The position numbers and the translations under genes were made by a program. The notes under the pieces were generated by a model, which saw nothing but the letters and a program-made list of their open reading frames with translations, searched no databases and was not told the DNA's origin. From an uncultured Acetatifactor sp. (GTDB lineage: Bacteria; Bacillota; Clostridia; Lachnospirales; Lachnospiraceae), in NCBI GenBank assembly GCA_947631715.1, contig CANRMK010000001.1, forward strand, positions 1 through 44,222: a stretch of 44,222 nucleotides of DNA, in the 5' to 3' direction. Each line of letters begins with the position of its first letter. Positions within the stretch are counted from its first letter, which is position 1. Of this stretch, positions 7,867-17,317 are shown piece by piece.

Positions 7867-9048
7867 ATGATACGTAATGTGAAGGTGAAGGCTGTTTTAG
7901 TAAACAGGGTTTTTCCTATTTTTACTATAATAAACAGGATAATACCAAAAAACCAGAATAAAATATTGATTTATACGGCGAATGATGCACTGAAAGATAA
8001 CAGTAAGGCTGTTTATGACTATCTGATCAGTAATCAGTATCATAAAAAGTATAAAATTGTTTGTTGCACAAAGATACAGAAGAATATGTTATCTGAAACC
8101 GAACAGAAAACAATTAAGATTGGCAGAGGATATAAGGCAGTAAAGTTTCGCCCCAGGTTTTTGGGTGTAATATATTTTATGACCGCTGGACATGTGCTGT
8201 ATTCTGAGGGAAAAATCCCTATCAAGCCGACACAGAAGCAAAAAGTTATTAATATGTGGCACGGTATTCCGGTAAAGAAAATAGGCTTGCTTTCCAATCT
8301 TCATAATGGTAATGAATTTTTCTTTACTTATGTGTGCGCATCCTCAGAATTTTACAGACCGATCATGGCGAAAGCTTTTGGATGCCCGGAGGAGAATGTC
8401 TGCATATGTGGAGAACCGAAAACAGATCGACTTTATACTCTAAAAACAAAAAAACAAGGATCAATAAAGTTAGTGGTATGGGCTCCAACATTTAGACAGT
8501 CGTCATATTTAGGCTATAATGATTCTCTCATGCCGACCTTTTTGCCGTTTATAGAAAATTCTGAATGGGAGGAACTGAACGAAGCGGTCAAAAACAGAAA
8601 TATAAAGTTATTGGTGAAGCTGCACGGGGCTCAGGATTTACATGGGTTCCAAGAAAAAATTTTATCTAATCTTGAGATATATGGTGATGTCGCGTTTCGG
8701 AAACGGGGGCTGAACCTTTACGATCTCTTGGCAGAATCCGACGCTCTTATTGCGGATTATTCATCGGTATATCTTCATTATCTTTTGCTAGACCGGCCTA
8801 TAGGTTTTGCACTGGGTGATATAGACGAGTATCGAAATACAAGAGGGTTTGTTTTTGATAATCCATTGGATTATATGCCGGGTGAGAAGTTGTATAGTAA
8901 GTCAGAACTGTATAGTTTTATGGACAAAATTGTACAAGGTATTGATGATTATGCAAAGGAACGCCAAAGGGTATGTAACAAGATACACATGTACAATGAT
9001 GGGAAAAATTGTGAACGTGTTTTAAAAATTGCAGGGATAACAATATAA
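7867..9048 (+). CDS. CDP-glycerol:glycerophosphotransferase family protein (TagF/TagB-like)
   Basis: This family moves glycerol-phosphate (or ribitol-phosphate) from a CDP donor to an acceptor chain, as in teichoic acids; here it probably decorates or extends the CPS. Motifs in order: NMWHGIPVKKIG at about 135-146, CASSEFYRPIMAKAFG, WAPTFRQS, LLVKLHGAQD, LLAESDALIADYSSVYLHYLLLDRPI. The His/Asp-Ser elements match the family active site. It is about 394 residues, shorter than full TagF, which often has an N-terminal GT domain. ATG 7867 is three nt after the predicted C7-frame stop of the previous gene. The gene is clearly AT-rich compared with its neighbours. No CDP-glycerol synthase (TagD) is in the window. 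Confidence 0.88.
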   Translation: MIRNVKVKAVLVNRVFPIFTIINRIIPKNQNKILIYTANDALKDNSKAVYDYLISNQYHKKYKIVCCTKIQKNMLSETEQKTIKIGRGYKAVKFRPRFLGVIYFMTAGHVLYSEGKIPIKPTQKQKVINMWHGIPVKKIGLLSNLHNGNEFFFTYVCASSEFYRPIMAKAFGCPEENVCICGEPKTDRLYTLKTKKQGSIKLVVWAPTFRQSSYLGYNDSLMPTFLPFIENSEWEELNEAVKNRNIKLLVKLHGAQDLHGFQEKILSNLEIYGDVAFRKRGLNLYDLLAESDALIADYSSVYLHYLLLDRPIGFALGDIDEYRNTRGFVFDNPLDYMPGEKLYSKSELYSFMDKIVQGIDDYAKERQRVCNKIHMYNDGKNCERVLKIAGITI

Positions 9049-9061
9049 CTTTCTAATAGTG

Positions 9062-10141
9062 ATGAAAAAAATATTAATTATTATTACAACAGAATATGTA
9101 CTATATGGTGGACTCACGACAGTAATGATGAATTACTATCGGGCAATGGATAAAGCTGATCTGAAAATAGATTTTGCATCCACCAATATACCAGATAGAA
9201 TTTTGCTAGAAGAATTAGGAAAAAACGGTTCTAAATATTTCTATTTGGGAAATCGTAAAAAAAAATTATTCCGTTACCTATCAAGATTGAATTATCTTTT
9301 AAAAAATAACAGATATGATGTGGTTCATGTAAACGGAAATTCTTCCACTATGATGCTTGAAATGGCAGCTGCAAAAAAACATAACGTTTCTGTTCGAATA
9401 GCACAGACTCATACTACTTGCTCATCCTATCCATTACTTAACAGATTATTGCGTAGGGGTCTAAAAAGGACATATTCAAAAGCTGTAGCCGTCTCTCAGA
9501 AAGCAGGGAAATGTTTATATGGGCAGGATGATTTTTTGGTGCTCAGCAATGCAATAGATGTAGATAAGTATCGGTTTGATGAAACGACCCGAATGACACT
9601 CAGGCAGCAATTGGGAATAAGAGAAAAGTTTGTTATTGGGCATGTGGGTAAAATATATGAACCGAAAAATCACATGTTTTTATTAAAGATATTTAGTGAA
9701 TTAAGGAAAATCCGTGACGATGCGTGCTTGATATTAGTTGGCGGCGGCCCGATGGAAGCAGAGATAAAAGAAGAGTGTCGGAGACTGGGCATTGAGGATG
9801 ACGTTATCTTTGCCGGAATGAGATTAGATGTGGAGAATTTTCTGCAGGCTATGGATGTTTTTGTTTTTCCCTCACTGTGGGAGGGGATGCCTTTAGCTCT
9901 GCTTGAGGCGCAGGCATCGGGGCTTCGTTGTATCGTATCCAGTGAGGTGGCGGAAGAGGCGAAATGTTTGGAAAGTTTTGTATTTAAAAACTTATCAGAT
10001 GGGGCTGCTTCATGGGCGGAAGAAATCAATAGACCCTTATCTACCAACTTAACAAGGCGTGCGGCTTTGCAATGCCTTACAGACAAAGGATTCAATATTC
10101 ATTTTGAGGCTGTAAAGCTGAGAAAACTGTATCTCGAATAA
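9062..10141 (+). CDS. Family 4 glycosyltransferase (GT-B)
   Basis: A retaining GT-B enzyme of about 360 residues. The N-terminal domain starts KILIIITTEYVLYGGLTTVMMNYY, the usual glycine-rich acceptor loop. The C-terminal domain has IGHVGKIYEPKNHMFLL, LVGGGPMEAEI and FPSLWEGMPLALLEAQASG, which holds the paired glutamates of the GT4 E-x7-E motif. ATG 9062 is favoured over GTG 9059; no strong ribosome site is visible. Like the gene before it, this one is unusually AT-rich (an A9 run occurs at 9257-9265), so the pair may have come in together. Donor and linkage are unknown. Confidence 0.88.
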   Translation: MKKILIIITTEYVLYGGLTTVMMNYYRAMDKADLKIDFASTNIPDRILLEELGKNGSKYFYLGNRKKKLFRYLSRLNYLLKNNRYDVVHVNGNSSTMMLEMAAAKKHNVSVRIAQTHTTCSSYPLLNRLLRRGLKRTYSKAVAVSQKAGKCLYGQDDFLVLSNAIDVDKYRFDETTRMTLRQQLGIREKFVIGHVGKIYEPKNHMFLLKIFSELRKIRDDACLILVGGGPMEAEIKEECRRLGIEDDVIFAGMRLDVENFLQAMDVFVFPSLWEGMPLALLEAQASGLRCIVSSEVAEEAKCLESFVFKNLSDGAASWAEEINRPLSTNLTRRAALQCLTDKGFNIHFEAVKLRKLYLE

Positions 10142-10204
10142 ATTTAAAAATGTTTCAGAAAAATGGTAACGATTTGAGCTATAGAGGAAGAAAGCGGTAT
10201 TTGA

Positions 10205-11107
10205 ATGAATATAATTACTAAGTTATCGGGCTACTTTCAAGGCGGAGAGTGGAAAGTGTTATATCGGTCGGCAGAGCAAAGCGGATGGGCAATGCTCCAG
10301 GAGGCAAAGGGATTCTGGTATGCCGATCCATTCCTTTTTACCCATGAGGGCAGGACATATTTATTTACAGAGGGGTTTGACAGAAAGAAGCAGATAGGGA
10401 GAATCGCGGTTTCGGTGATGAAGGATGGAAGATTTTCCGTTCCGCAGATTATTATAGAAAATGAGTATCATATGTCATATCCCTGTGTTTTTAGCTACAA
10501 AGGGAAAATATACATGATACCGGAAACATCGGAAGGGCGGACATTGGAATTGTATGAAGCGGTAAAATTTCCGTTTGTGTGGAAAAGGGAAGTTATTCAA
10601 TCCAGCATAATGAGGGTAGATACTACGGTACTTGTCCGGGAGGATCAGATCTATCTGATCGCGTATAATGAGCGGGATAATATATCGGAGCTTTATCGGC
10701 TGGATATGGAAACAAAACATTTAGAATTACTTTTTCAGAAGCAGCATAGTGAGAAAAAGTATCGTCCGGGGGGGCAGTTTATCGAAAACGGTGCAGAGCT
10801 TTACAGACCGGTTCAGGATTGCACACAGCTTTATGGGGGAAAACTCATTTTCTTAAAAACAGAAAATTTGTTCTGTCTGGATGAAGATGCAATACATGAA
10901 CTTGGACCTGGGCCAATCAGTAAAGACTATCAAAGATTACACACATATAATAAATGTGCGGGGTTTGAGACGGTGGATGTATTTGAGGACATGACCGGAT
11001 GGAAGTGTTTTGCGGCAAAAGTAAAAAGGAAACTGCATCGGCTGAAAATGAGAAAACAGTACGACAGAAAGGAAGCCGATACAGAAACGGCAAGGCGTTA
11101 CCCGTAA
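10205..11107 (+). CDS. Beta-propeller protein (glucosamine-IPC-transferase N-terminal-like)
   Basis: Resembles the five-bladed propeller domain found beside formyl transferases and GT64-type enzymes in glycan loci, distantly like GH43/GH32 folds. Repeated blade motifs are visible: GFWYADPFLFTHEGRTYLF, HMSYPCVFSYKGKIYMIPE, MRVDTTVLVREDQIYLIA and YRPGGQF...YRPVQDC. No membrane segment or signal peptide is seen, so it is cytoplasmic and may act on or scaffold glycan precursors. A G7 tract (10768-10774) encodes the GG of RPGGQF in frame; loss or gain of one G would remove the last third of the protein. The reaction is unknown; I would not call it a hydrolase. Confidence 0.7.
   Translation: MNIITKLSGYFQGGEWKVLYRSAEQSGWAMLQEAKGFWYADPFLFTHEGRTYLFTEGFDRKKQIGRIAVSVMKDGRFSVPQIIIENEYHMSYPCVFSYKGKIYMIPETSEGRTLELYEAVKFPFVWKREVIQSSIMRVDTTVLVREDQIYLIAYNERDNISELYRLDMETKHLELLFQKQHSEKKYRPGGQFIENGAELYRPVQDCTQLYGGKLIFLKTENLFCLDEDAIHELGPGPISKDYQRLHTYNKCAGFETVDVFEDMTGWKCFAAKVKRKLHRLKMRKQYDRKEADTETARRYP
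10768..10774 (+). repeat. In-frame G7 tract in the beta-propeller gene
   Basis: Seven G followed by CA, read as CCG GGG GGG CAG (PGGQ). The gene is in frame as sequenced. A one-base change would truncate the protein at roughly residue 190 of 300. Confidence 0.85.
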
Positions 11108-11123
11108 GAAAAGAGTTAACTGT

Positions 11124-12158
11124 ATGAATGAAAACAAGGCAATGATAAGTATAATTGTTCCTGTCTATAAGGTTGAAAAATACCTTAGACAGTGCCTGGA
11201 AAGCATATTGACACAAACCTATCAGAATCTTGAGATTATACTGGTAGACGATGGATCGCCGGATTCCAGCGGAAAGATTTGTGACGAGTATGCGGACAAA
11301 TATGAAAATTTCAGGGTTGTCCACAAGCAGAACGCCGGATTGGGTATGGCACGCAACACGGGGTTGGAATATGCTTCCGGGGAGTATGTCACTTTTGTAG
11401 ATTCGGATGACTGGATCAAAAAAGATTTAATCGAGAAATTATACAACGGGCTGACGGAATATCAGGTGGATCTATGCAAGTGTGGCTTCCAAAGAGTAAA
11501 TGACGCAGGAAAAGTAATATCAGCTGCTGGGTATCAAAATGAGCTGTTCAGAGGCAGCAGCGCAAGAAAGGAATTGCTTCCACGGATGGCAGGATCTTCA
11601 CCATCTCAACACGACAGTGTTGAGATGTGTGTGTGTGGGGGACTTTATAAAACCGGGATCATCCGGGATAACCAGATCAGGTTTCCCTCAGAACGGGAAC
11701 TGATCAGCGAAGACTTTGTGTTCAATATAGATTATTTGCAGCATGCGGATGGAGCCTGTCTGATAGACTCAGTGGGATATCAATACCGGATCAACCAAGC
11801 ATCCCTGACAAGATCTTACAGGCCGGATCGATTCGAGGCAACGGTGCGTTATTACAATGAGATCTCTGAAAAGCTTCGGCATCTGGGCTATGATTCAGAG
11901 ACGCTGATTAGGTTCACACGGATGTTTTTTGTTGGAATCAGGGGATGTATTTCACAGGAAAGAGGGAGAGTATCTCATTTGCCTGTATCCTCAAGGATGA
12001 ATCATGTCAAGATGATCTGCGATAACGAGACGCTGAAAAATGCAATTAAAATGTATCCTGTGGATGAATTGGGTTTTAGACAGAAAATATTTTTGAAATT
12101 GATTCAGGGAAAACGTGCAAGGCTGTTGTTTTTGCTTGCGGAAGCCGGGAATTTATAA
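11124..12158 (+). CDS. Family 2 glycosyltransferase (GT-A)
   Basis: An inverting GT-A enzyme of 344 residues. The N-terminus has the classic order ISIIVPVYKVEKYLRQCLESILTQTYQNLEIILVDDGSPD, then NAGLGMARNTGLEYASGEYVTFVDSDDWI, where the DSDD carries the metal-binding DxD. The later SEDFVFNIDY segment fits the catalytic-base region of CPS GT2 enzymes. It follows the propeller gene after 16 nt and clearly belongs to the operon. The specificity cannot be predicted. Confidence 0.92.
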   Translation: MNENKAMISIIVPVYKVEKYLRQCLESILTQTYQNLEIILVDDGSPDSSGKICDEYADKYENFRVVHKQNAGLGMARNTGLEYASGEYVTFVDSDDWIKKDLIEKLYNGLTEYQVDLCKCGFQRVNDAGKVISAAGYQNELFRGSSARKELLPRMAGSSPSQHDSVEMCVCGGLYKTGIIRDNQIRFPSERELISEDFVFNIDYLQHADGACLIDSVGYQYRINQASLTRSYRPDRFEATVRYYNEISEKLRHLGYDSETLIRFTRMFFVGIRGCISQERGRVSHLPVSSRMNHVKMICDNETLKNAIKMYPVDELGFRQKIFLKLIQGKRARLLFLLAEAGNL

Positions 12159-12191
12159 GCTATCTGTCAAAAGCATAAAGGGGTATGCAGT

Positions 12192-13348
12192 ATGAAACAG
12201 ACCATATTTTTGCTGACAAAGGATTGCATGGCATGCGAGAGTCTGCCGCAATACGGAAATACATATTGGAAAACGCCTAATATTGATGCACTGGCTGCAA
12301 AAGGACTGTGTTCAGACGGCATTATACAGCTGGGGGCTCCACCGCTATGGCGATGAGCGCAATGCTTTCAGGGCATTATCCATATGAGTTTACTGACAGA
12401 AAGCTCTATGTGGGAGTCAAGCCGGGAGAGTTCTCGAGTGTATTTGATAAGCTGCAGGAAAAAAGTTAAGAATGTCATTTGATATGGGATGCCACATGGA
12501 TGGAGACTGCATGGCGTTTTACCAGAGAGTTTGGAGATGAAAACAAGACAGTGATCCATAATTTGGATATTGCTCAAGCCACAGGATATCATCCGCCGGA
12601 AAATCCCATCGTAAGAGACGACGCACTCCTGGAGAGATCTTTTAGTCAGATATTCAGTACGCTGGACAGGATAGATCTGAGCAGGAAACAGTTTATATGG
12701 CTGCATCTGCCCCACATTATAAAGGGGAGAAGATCTTATCTGGATGATATGGATGCTTTAGATCATATTGTTGTCTATGCGCGTGGTATGGTCGGGGATG
12801 ACAATATTTTTCTTACGACCGATAATGGTCACATGAACATGCGCAAAGGGAAAGTAGGTTATGGATTTGATGTATATGAGCCTGTAATCCGTATTCCTCT
12901 CATCTCTCCCAAAGTAGACGGACGGTCTGAAGTAACAGATCTGACCTGCAATATTGATTTTCCGTCACTCTTGCTGGAACACAGGATCATACGGAGAGAA
13001 TTTGTTGTGTCGGACACCGCGTATTACGCCCAGTCTTATCGAAAAACAGCCGTAGTGACGGAACGTTTTAAGTATATTTACAATAAACAGGATAAATCGG
13101 AAGAACTGTATGATCTGACCTGGGATTCGGAAGAAAACTATAACATATTAAAATATGATTACCGAGACAGAGACCGCAAAAAAAGGATTGTTTACAACGA
13201 ATTATACTTTTACCCGTATAGGGAAGAGGCACTAGCAGAAGAGGAAAAGCTCCATCAGATCAGAGACAGTATGTGGCGTGAAGCGCCGCTCTGGTATGTC
13301 TGGTACGGGGGGTACGAAAGAAATTATCATTTTAAAAAAGTTGTTTAA
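12192..13348 (+). pseudogene. Sulfatase-fold protein, broken by a frameshift and a stop
   Basis: An alkaline-phosphatase-superfamily (sulfatase/phosphotransferase-like) protein. The first frame starts MKQTIFLLTKDCMACESLPQYG and NTPNIDALAAKG. The frame then shifts: TVFRRHYTAGGSTAMAMSAMLSG is found in a second frame, consistent with loss of one A near 12305. In that second frame an in-frame TAA (12467-12469) stands where ...EK-S-stop-ECHLIWDATW would need an amino acid. The rest is intact to 13348 (TTDNGHMN metal-site motif, VYEPVIRIPL). Two lesions suggest real decay or base-calling faults. Relatives add or remove phospho-groups on glycans. A G6 followed by TA (13307-13312) lies near the end; G7 there would change only the last residues. 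Confidence 0.8.
13307..13312 (+). repeat. G6 tract near the end of the sulfatase-like gene
   Basis: Six G followed by TA, read as WYGGYERNYHF. With one more G the end would read WYGGVRKKLSF and stop about 13 nt earlier. Which form is ancestral cannot be told here. Confidence 0.6.
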
Positions 13349-13364
13349 ATAAGGGGAACATATA

Positions 13365-14693
13365 ATGACAGGTCGAATTCAAGGGCAGAGACGGAAAGCT
13401 GAAATTATACTGAACCGGACATTGGAAAAAGTACAGACTCTGATGCAGGGAACACAAAAGTACATTATAGCTGTATATATTATCACGATGACGGTAGCTT
13501 TTACGACCCAATATGGGGATTATACTTTAGGGTATCATCTTGCCATTGTGATTGCTGCACTGTGGTGCGGATTCATTCTACTGAAAGCTGTGGCAGACAG
13601 ATTTCAGGCAAGAGCACAAGGAAACTGGGAAGAATGGAAATCAAAATGGGGAGATATAAGTTTTTTGCTTGTTTTATATCTGCTTCCGAGTTTCCTGATT
13701 CACATGTATAGTTTTATTCTGGTGCTGATTGGGGAAATGCCCCCGGAGTATATCACAACGAATCTGACAGTTTATATACCGACTGTGCTGGCGATTCTGG
13801 CAGTTTATCTGTTTGGCATGAAAGTGGTTGAATATACACTTATGGCTATATTGGGTTCCTGGATCCTATCGGTCTGTTCCAGCTTGGTCACAAAAGGTAT
13901 TATGATATTTCCCCAGGCGATCGTACAGGGCTATATTGATCCGGGCGCGCATATCGGCGGATTGCGGGGAAATTATCTGGAACTGCATGATGTAGTGATG
14001 GGTCTGGGATACTTTTTGATCAGTGCGGTCTTTTTGCGGATGAAAATGACAAGGAAAAGGTTCCTGCTGCTGGCCTTTCTTTTACTTATTTCGATTCTGG
14101 GCATGAAACGTATCGCGGTACCGGCATTGCTTGCAGCGATCTTATTTGACCTGCTGTTTCACAGAGTACCGGACAGGTATAAATATAGGATATGTATTGT
14201 ATCAGGTTGTATCGCTGTTGTTTTATGTTATATATTTGTGTATCTGGTATCCAACGGACAATTTTTTGAATTAATGGATCAACTCGGTGTCAATCTGATG
14301 GGTAGAAATTATTATTATACGGATATCATGAAATATGCCGAATTTAGTCCCGGATTTCTGGGCATCGGAAGAAATGTAACGTATAGGATCTTTAGCGGCG
14401 AATTGGCTTATTTAAGGGTCGGCGGAACCCACAGCGATATCATAAAAATGTATGTGGAAAACGGATTTATTATGTTCGGCCTTTGGCTGTGCTATTATTT
14501 GGTGTGTTTGACTGTTTTCTTCAAAAAAAGATTTGGAGAGATGAGCGCATATCTGCACTTTGGCATCATAATTTATATGTTTATCCTATTTCTGACAGAT
14601 AACACTGAGAATTACTTTATCTGCCAGATAGCCAGTATTATGCTGCCGGTCAGCTATGCTTTGAGTCAAAAGGACAGAACGGAGATTTCCTGA
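13365..14693 (+). CDS. Wzy-like polysaccharide polymerase (polytopic membrane protein)
   Basis: Predicted to link flipped repeat units on the outer face of the membrane. The 442-residue protein has about ten hydrophobic spans and no soluble enzyme domain. A large extracytoplasmic loop lies in the second half (about residues 300-360: NLMGRNYYYTDIMKYAEFSPGF, GIGRNVTYRI, YLRVGGTHSDI). The loop ends with GGTHSDIIKMYVENG, resembling the H-rich loop of O-antigen polymerases. The start at 13365 follows AAGGGGA. It stands where a Wzy is expected, just ahead of flippase genes. Wzy proteins are poorly conserved, so this rests on topology, loop motif and context. Confidence 0.75.
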   Translation: MTGRIQGQRRKAEIILNRTLEKVQTLMQGTQKYIIAVYIITMTVAFTTQYGDYTLGYHLAIVIAALWCGFILLKAVADRFQARAQGNWEEWKSKWGDISFLLVLYLLPSFLIHMYSFILVLIGEMPPEYITTNLTVYIPTVLAILAVYLFGMKVVEYTLMAILGSWILSVCSSLVTKGIMIFPQAIVQGYIDPGAHIGGLRGNYLELHDVVMGLGYFLISAVFLRMKMTRKRFLLLAFLLLISILGMKRIAVPALLAAILFDLLFHRVPDRYKYRICIVSGCIAVVLCYIFVYLVSNGQFFELMDQLGVNLMGRNYYYTDIMKYAEFSPGFLGIGRNVTYRIFSGELAYLRVGGTHSDIIKMYVENGFIMFGLWLCYYLVCLTVFFKKRFGEMSAYLHFGIIIYMFILFLTDNTENYFICQIASIMLPVSYALSQKDRTEIS

Positions 14694-14699
14694 AGTAAA

Positions 14700-15800
14700 A
14701 TGAAACGGTGTCATTTATTTGTGTGTAATACATATATGCAGCTGATTATAGCGATACAGATCAGACTGATGCTCTTTGCCGATGATGACGCAGATCTGGT
14801 CTTGTCCGATCATTCGGTCAATGCAGGGACAATAGTCGAAAATCTGAAAAAAACCGGTATATTTAGGCGCGTCGGCTATGCAAGATCTAAAAGCTATATG
14901 AAGCGCCCGAGTAACAGAAAAAGAATAGAGGATACTTATCTGCGCTTGTTCGGCTGCCGTAAGAGAATGTTGGACGGTTTATGGAATGATGGTGTTTATG
15001 ACAGTATATTCCGCTATAACAGTGGAGATTTAATCGTTTTTCTGTACTATGACCAAAGCGTACGAGGGGGAATGATTCCGCAGATGAACCGCTTTGAGGA
15101 AAGCGTCTTCTCTTACGAGTTAATGACACGGCATGGCATGGGGAAAAGATATCGTCTGATCAGAGGAATAAGAGGACTTCTAGGAAAAAGAGATCCTTTT
15201 ACGGTCGCTGAAGACTATTACTGTCATTATCCGGAGCTGTTTTCTAAAAATGTGGGAAAGTGTTATGGAATCCCGCATTTTGACAGAAAAAATAAGGTAT
15301 TTTTGGATCATATCAATACAGTGTTTGGATATGATCCAGCCAGTGATATATATCAGCAGAAATACATATACTTTGCCTCGTCTGCGGATGTAGACGGTAA
15401 AAATATTGGGGAGACAGAGTTGGTACTCAAAATTGCGGACATCGTGGGAAGAGAGAATCTTTTGGTAAAGATGCATCCCCGGGACGGCAGACATGTATAT
15501 GAAGAATATGGCATTGCTGTTTCAAAAAATTCCACTATTCCCTGGGAAGTGATCCAGATGAATCATGATTTCAGCAGTCATATTTTTTTATCTGTTTCCA
15601 GCTCCAGTGTGTTGAATGCTACGGCAATGCTGGGTGATCATATTTTAACATATTATTTTTTCCCGCTTATACGTGGAGCGGATCCTGTATTTGACTCTTT
15701 TTGCGAGAATGTGATCGTGCAGGCAGTAGCTGCTTTGAAAAAGCTGGGGGCGCTTCAGGAAATGCATATTGCGGACAGTTTGGAGGTTTTAAATGAATGA
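14700..15800 (+). CDS. Polysialyltransferase-like GT-B glycosyltransferase
   Basis: Resembles the bacterial polysialyltransferase/GT52 group, which uses CMP-activated acidic sugars. The 366-residue soluble protein starts KRCHLFVCNTYMQLIIAIQI, typical of that group, and shows an HP motif (LLVKMHPRD) and a serine cluster (FLSVSSSSVLNATAML) in the C-terminal half. The acidic D/E-D/E-G motif of characterised members is not obvious; FSYELMTRHG stands in that region. A CMP-sugar-using enzyme fits well with the three CMP-sugar synthetase-like genes at 20039-22307. It ends with TGA overlapping the flippase ATG. Confidence 0.7.
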   Translation: MKRCHLFVCNTYMQLIIAIQIRLMLFADDDADLVLSDHSVNAGTIVENLKKTGIFRRVGYARSKSYMKRPSNRKRIEDTYLRLFGCRKRMLDGLWNDGVYDSIFRYNSGDLIVFLYYDQSVRGGMIPQMNRFEESVFSYELMTRHGMGKRYRLIRGIRGLLGKRDPFTVAEDYYCHYPELFSKNVGKCYGIPHFDRKNKVFLDHINTVFGYDPASDIYQQKYIYFASSADVDGKNIGETELVLKIADIVGRENLLVKMHPRDGRHVYEEYGIAVSKNSTIPWEVIQMNHDFSSHIFLSVSSSSVLNATAMLGDHILTYYFFPLIRGADPVFDSFCENVIVQAVAALKKLGALQEMHIADSLEVLNE

Positions 15801-17317
15801 ATCGCCGGGGAAAGTATCTGCTTCGAAATCTGGGTATTTTGACAGTGAGCAATTTCGCTTCGAAAATACTGAGCGTCCTGCTTGTACCGTTGTACACCAG
15901 TGTTCTGTCTACTACAGAATACGGCAGATATGACATTGTGGTTTCTACAGTATCACTGTTATATCCTGTCCTTACAGTCAATATGGCAGATGCTGTGATG
16001 CGTTTTACCATGGAGAAAAATGAAGTGAGCAACGCATCTCCGGCTCTAATCGGAATCAAATATATGATCTCCAGTATCTGTATTTTCGGTTTCGGGTTAT
16101 GGGCGGGGCGCTTATGTGGTCTTTTCCCGGGAATGGCTGGCTTGGAGATGTATGTCTTCCTCTATTATCTTTCATATGTGCTGAATCAGTATTTTATCCA
16201 GCTGGCCAAAGGATTGGAACGAGTTCCGGATATGGGGGTGGCTGGATGTTTGAGCACAGCGGTAATGCTGGGATCAAATCTGCTGTTCCTTCTAGTATGG
16301 AAAAGAGGATTAACTGGCTTTTTTTTAGCTGGGATTTTGTCCCATTCAGCCGCAGCGGTATATTTGTTAGCGCGATTGACGACATATTTTGGCCGACAGA
16401 GAAGGATTCAGAGGAAAAACAGAAATCTGGAGCGTCAGATGCTGTCCTATGGTGGTCCTTTGATCTTTACCACCTTAAGTTGGTGGGTGAACAGCACGGC
16501 GGATAAGTATACAGTGACTTTTTTGTGTGGAGTCGCCGCAAACGGAATCCTGGCGATGGCCTATAAGATTCCGGGAATGATGAACACATTGCAGAATATC
16601 TTTATTCAGGCATGGCAGATTTCAGGTATTTCAGAATATGGGAAAAAAGACACTGACGGGTTTTATCGGACAACCTTCATCTGGCTAAATGCAATTATGT
16701 GTCTGGCGTGCGCCATATTGATCTTTGCCGTCAGACCTGTTGCCGCTCTGCTATTTACGGGAGAATTTTATGAGGCATGGAAGTACACACCGCTTTTGCT
16801 TGTCACTAGCGTATTAAATGCCTCGGCAGGATTTATGGGGCCTATGCTTTCCGCACGTAAAGCGACAAAAATTCTTGCCGCAAGCGGTATCTGGGGGGCT
16901 GTAGTAAATGTAGTGATGAATGTAGTGCTGGTATTGCTTATAGGCATCCAAGGCGCTGCAGCGGCAACGCTGATGTCCAGTTTTATGATATTTGAGGTAA
17001 GGAGAAAAGCAGCCGGACAATTTCTGGGCAGAGAAACAGGCAGAGCGGTTTTTGTATCGTGGGGGCTCCTGACGGTGCAGGGCCTGATGTCAATTTTACA
17101 ATGGCCTATGAGCTTGCAGCTTGTGCTGATGATCATACAGGGAGTTCTATATGGGAATACATGTTTCAGGAATGTGAAAGCGGAACATGTAAATATTGAA
17201 AAAACGGTGAAGACTAAGGAAAGGAGCGATATAGATGAGCATCAAGATCGGAATTCCAAGAGTGACTCGGGGGGGTGGTACATCGAGACTAGAAGCGGAC
17301 ATCGTATGGCAGCATGA
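15797..17317 (+). CDS. Wzx-type flippase 1
   Basis: A MATE/MVF-superfamily transporter that moves undecaprenyl-linked repeat units across the membrane. It has about 12-14 hydrophobic spans. The N-terminus (LLRNLGILTVSNFASKILSVLLVPLYTSVLSTTEYGRYDI) is the family hallmark. GGAGG at 15782-15786 sets the start, which overlaps the previous stop. The C-terminus is unusual: the last ~30 residues (from about VKTKERSD) are hydrophilic and overlap the next gene by 83 nt, running through its G7 tract. A one-base change there would alter both proteins. A G6 at 16893 is followed by CT and is not of the G7-YR type. Confidence 0.88.
   Translation: MNRRGKYLLRNLGILTVSNFASKILSVLLVPLYTSVLSTTEYGRYDIVVSTVSLLYPVLTVNMADAVMRFTMEKNEVSNASPALIGIKYMISSICIFGFGLWAGRLCGLFPGMAGLEMYVFLYYLSYVLNQYFIQLAKGLERVPDMGVAGCLSTAVMLGSNLLFLLVWKRGLTGFFLAGILSHSAAAVYLLARLTTYFGRQRRIQRKNRNLERQMLSYGGPLIFTTLSWWVNSTADKYTVTFLCGVAANGILAMAYKIPGMMNTLQNIFIQAWQISGISEYGKKDTDGFYRTTFIWLNAIMCLACAILIFAVRPVAALLFTGEFYEAWKYTPLLLVTSVLNASAGFMGPMLSARKATKILAASGIWGAVVNVVMNVVLVLLIGIQGAAAATLMSSFMIFEVRRKAAGQFLGRETGRAVFVSWGLLTVQGLMSILQWPMSLQLVLMIIQGVLYGNTCFRNVKAEHVNIEKTVKTKERSDIDEHQDRNSKSDSGGWYIETRSGHRMAA

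Noticed and set aside
9257..9265. A9 run in the GT4 gene as a phase-variation tract
   Set aside because: The gene is AT-rich and A runs are expected there; the frame is intact and A runs do not show the pattern seen for G runs.
12332..12336. G5 run as the cause of the sulfatase-gene frameshift
   Set aside because: The correct frame (FRRHYTAGGSTAMAM) is already in place before the run, so the shift lies upstream near 12305 where one A appears to be missing.
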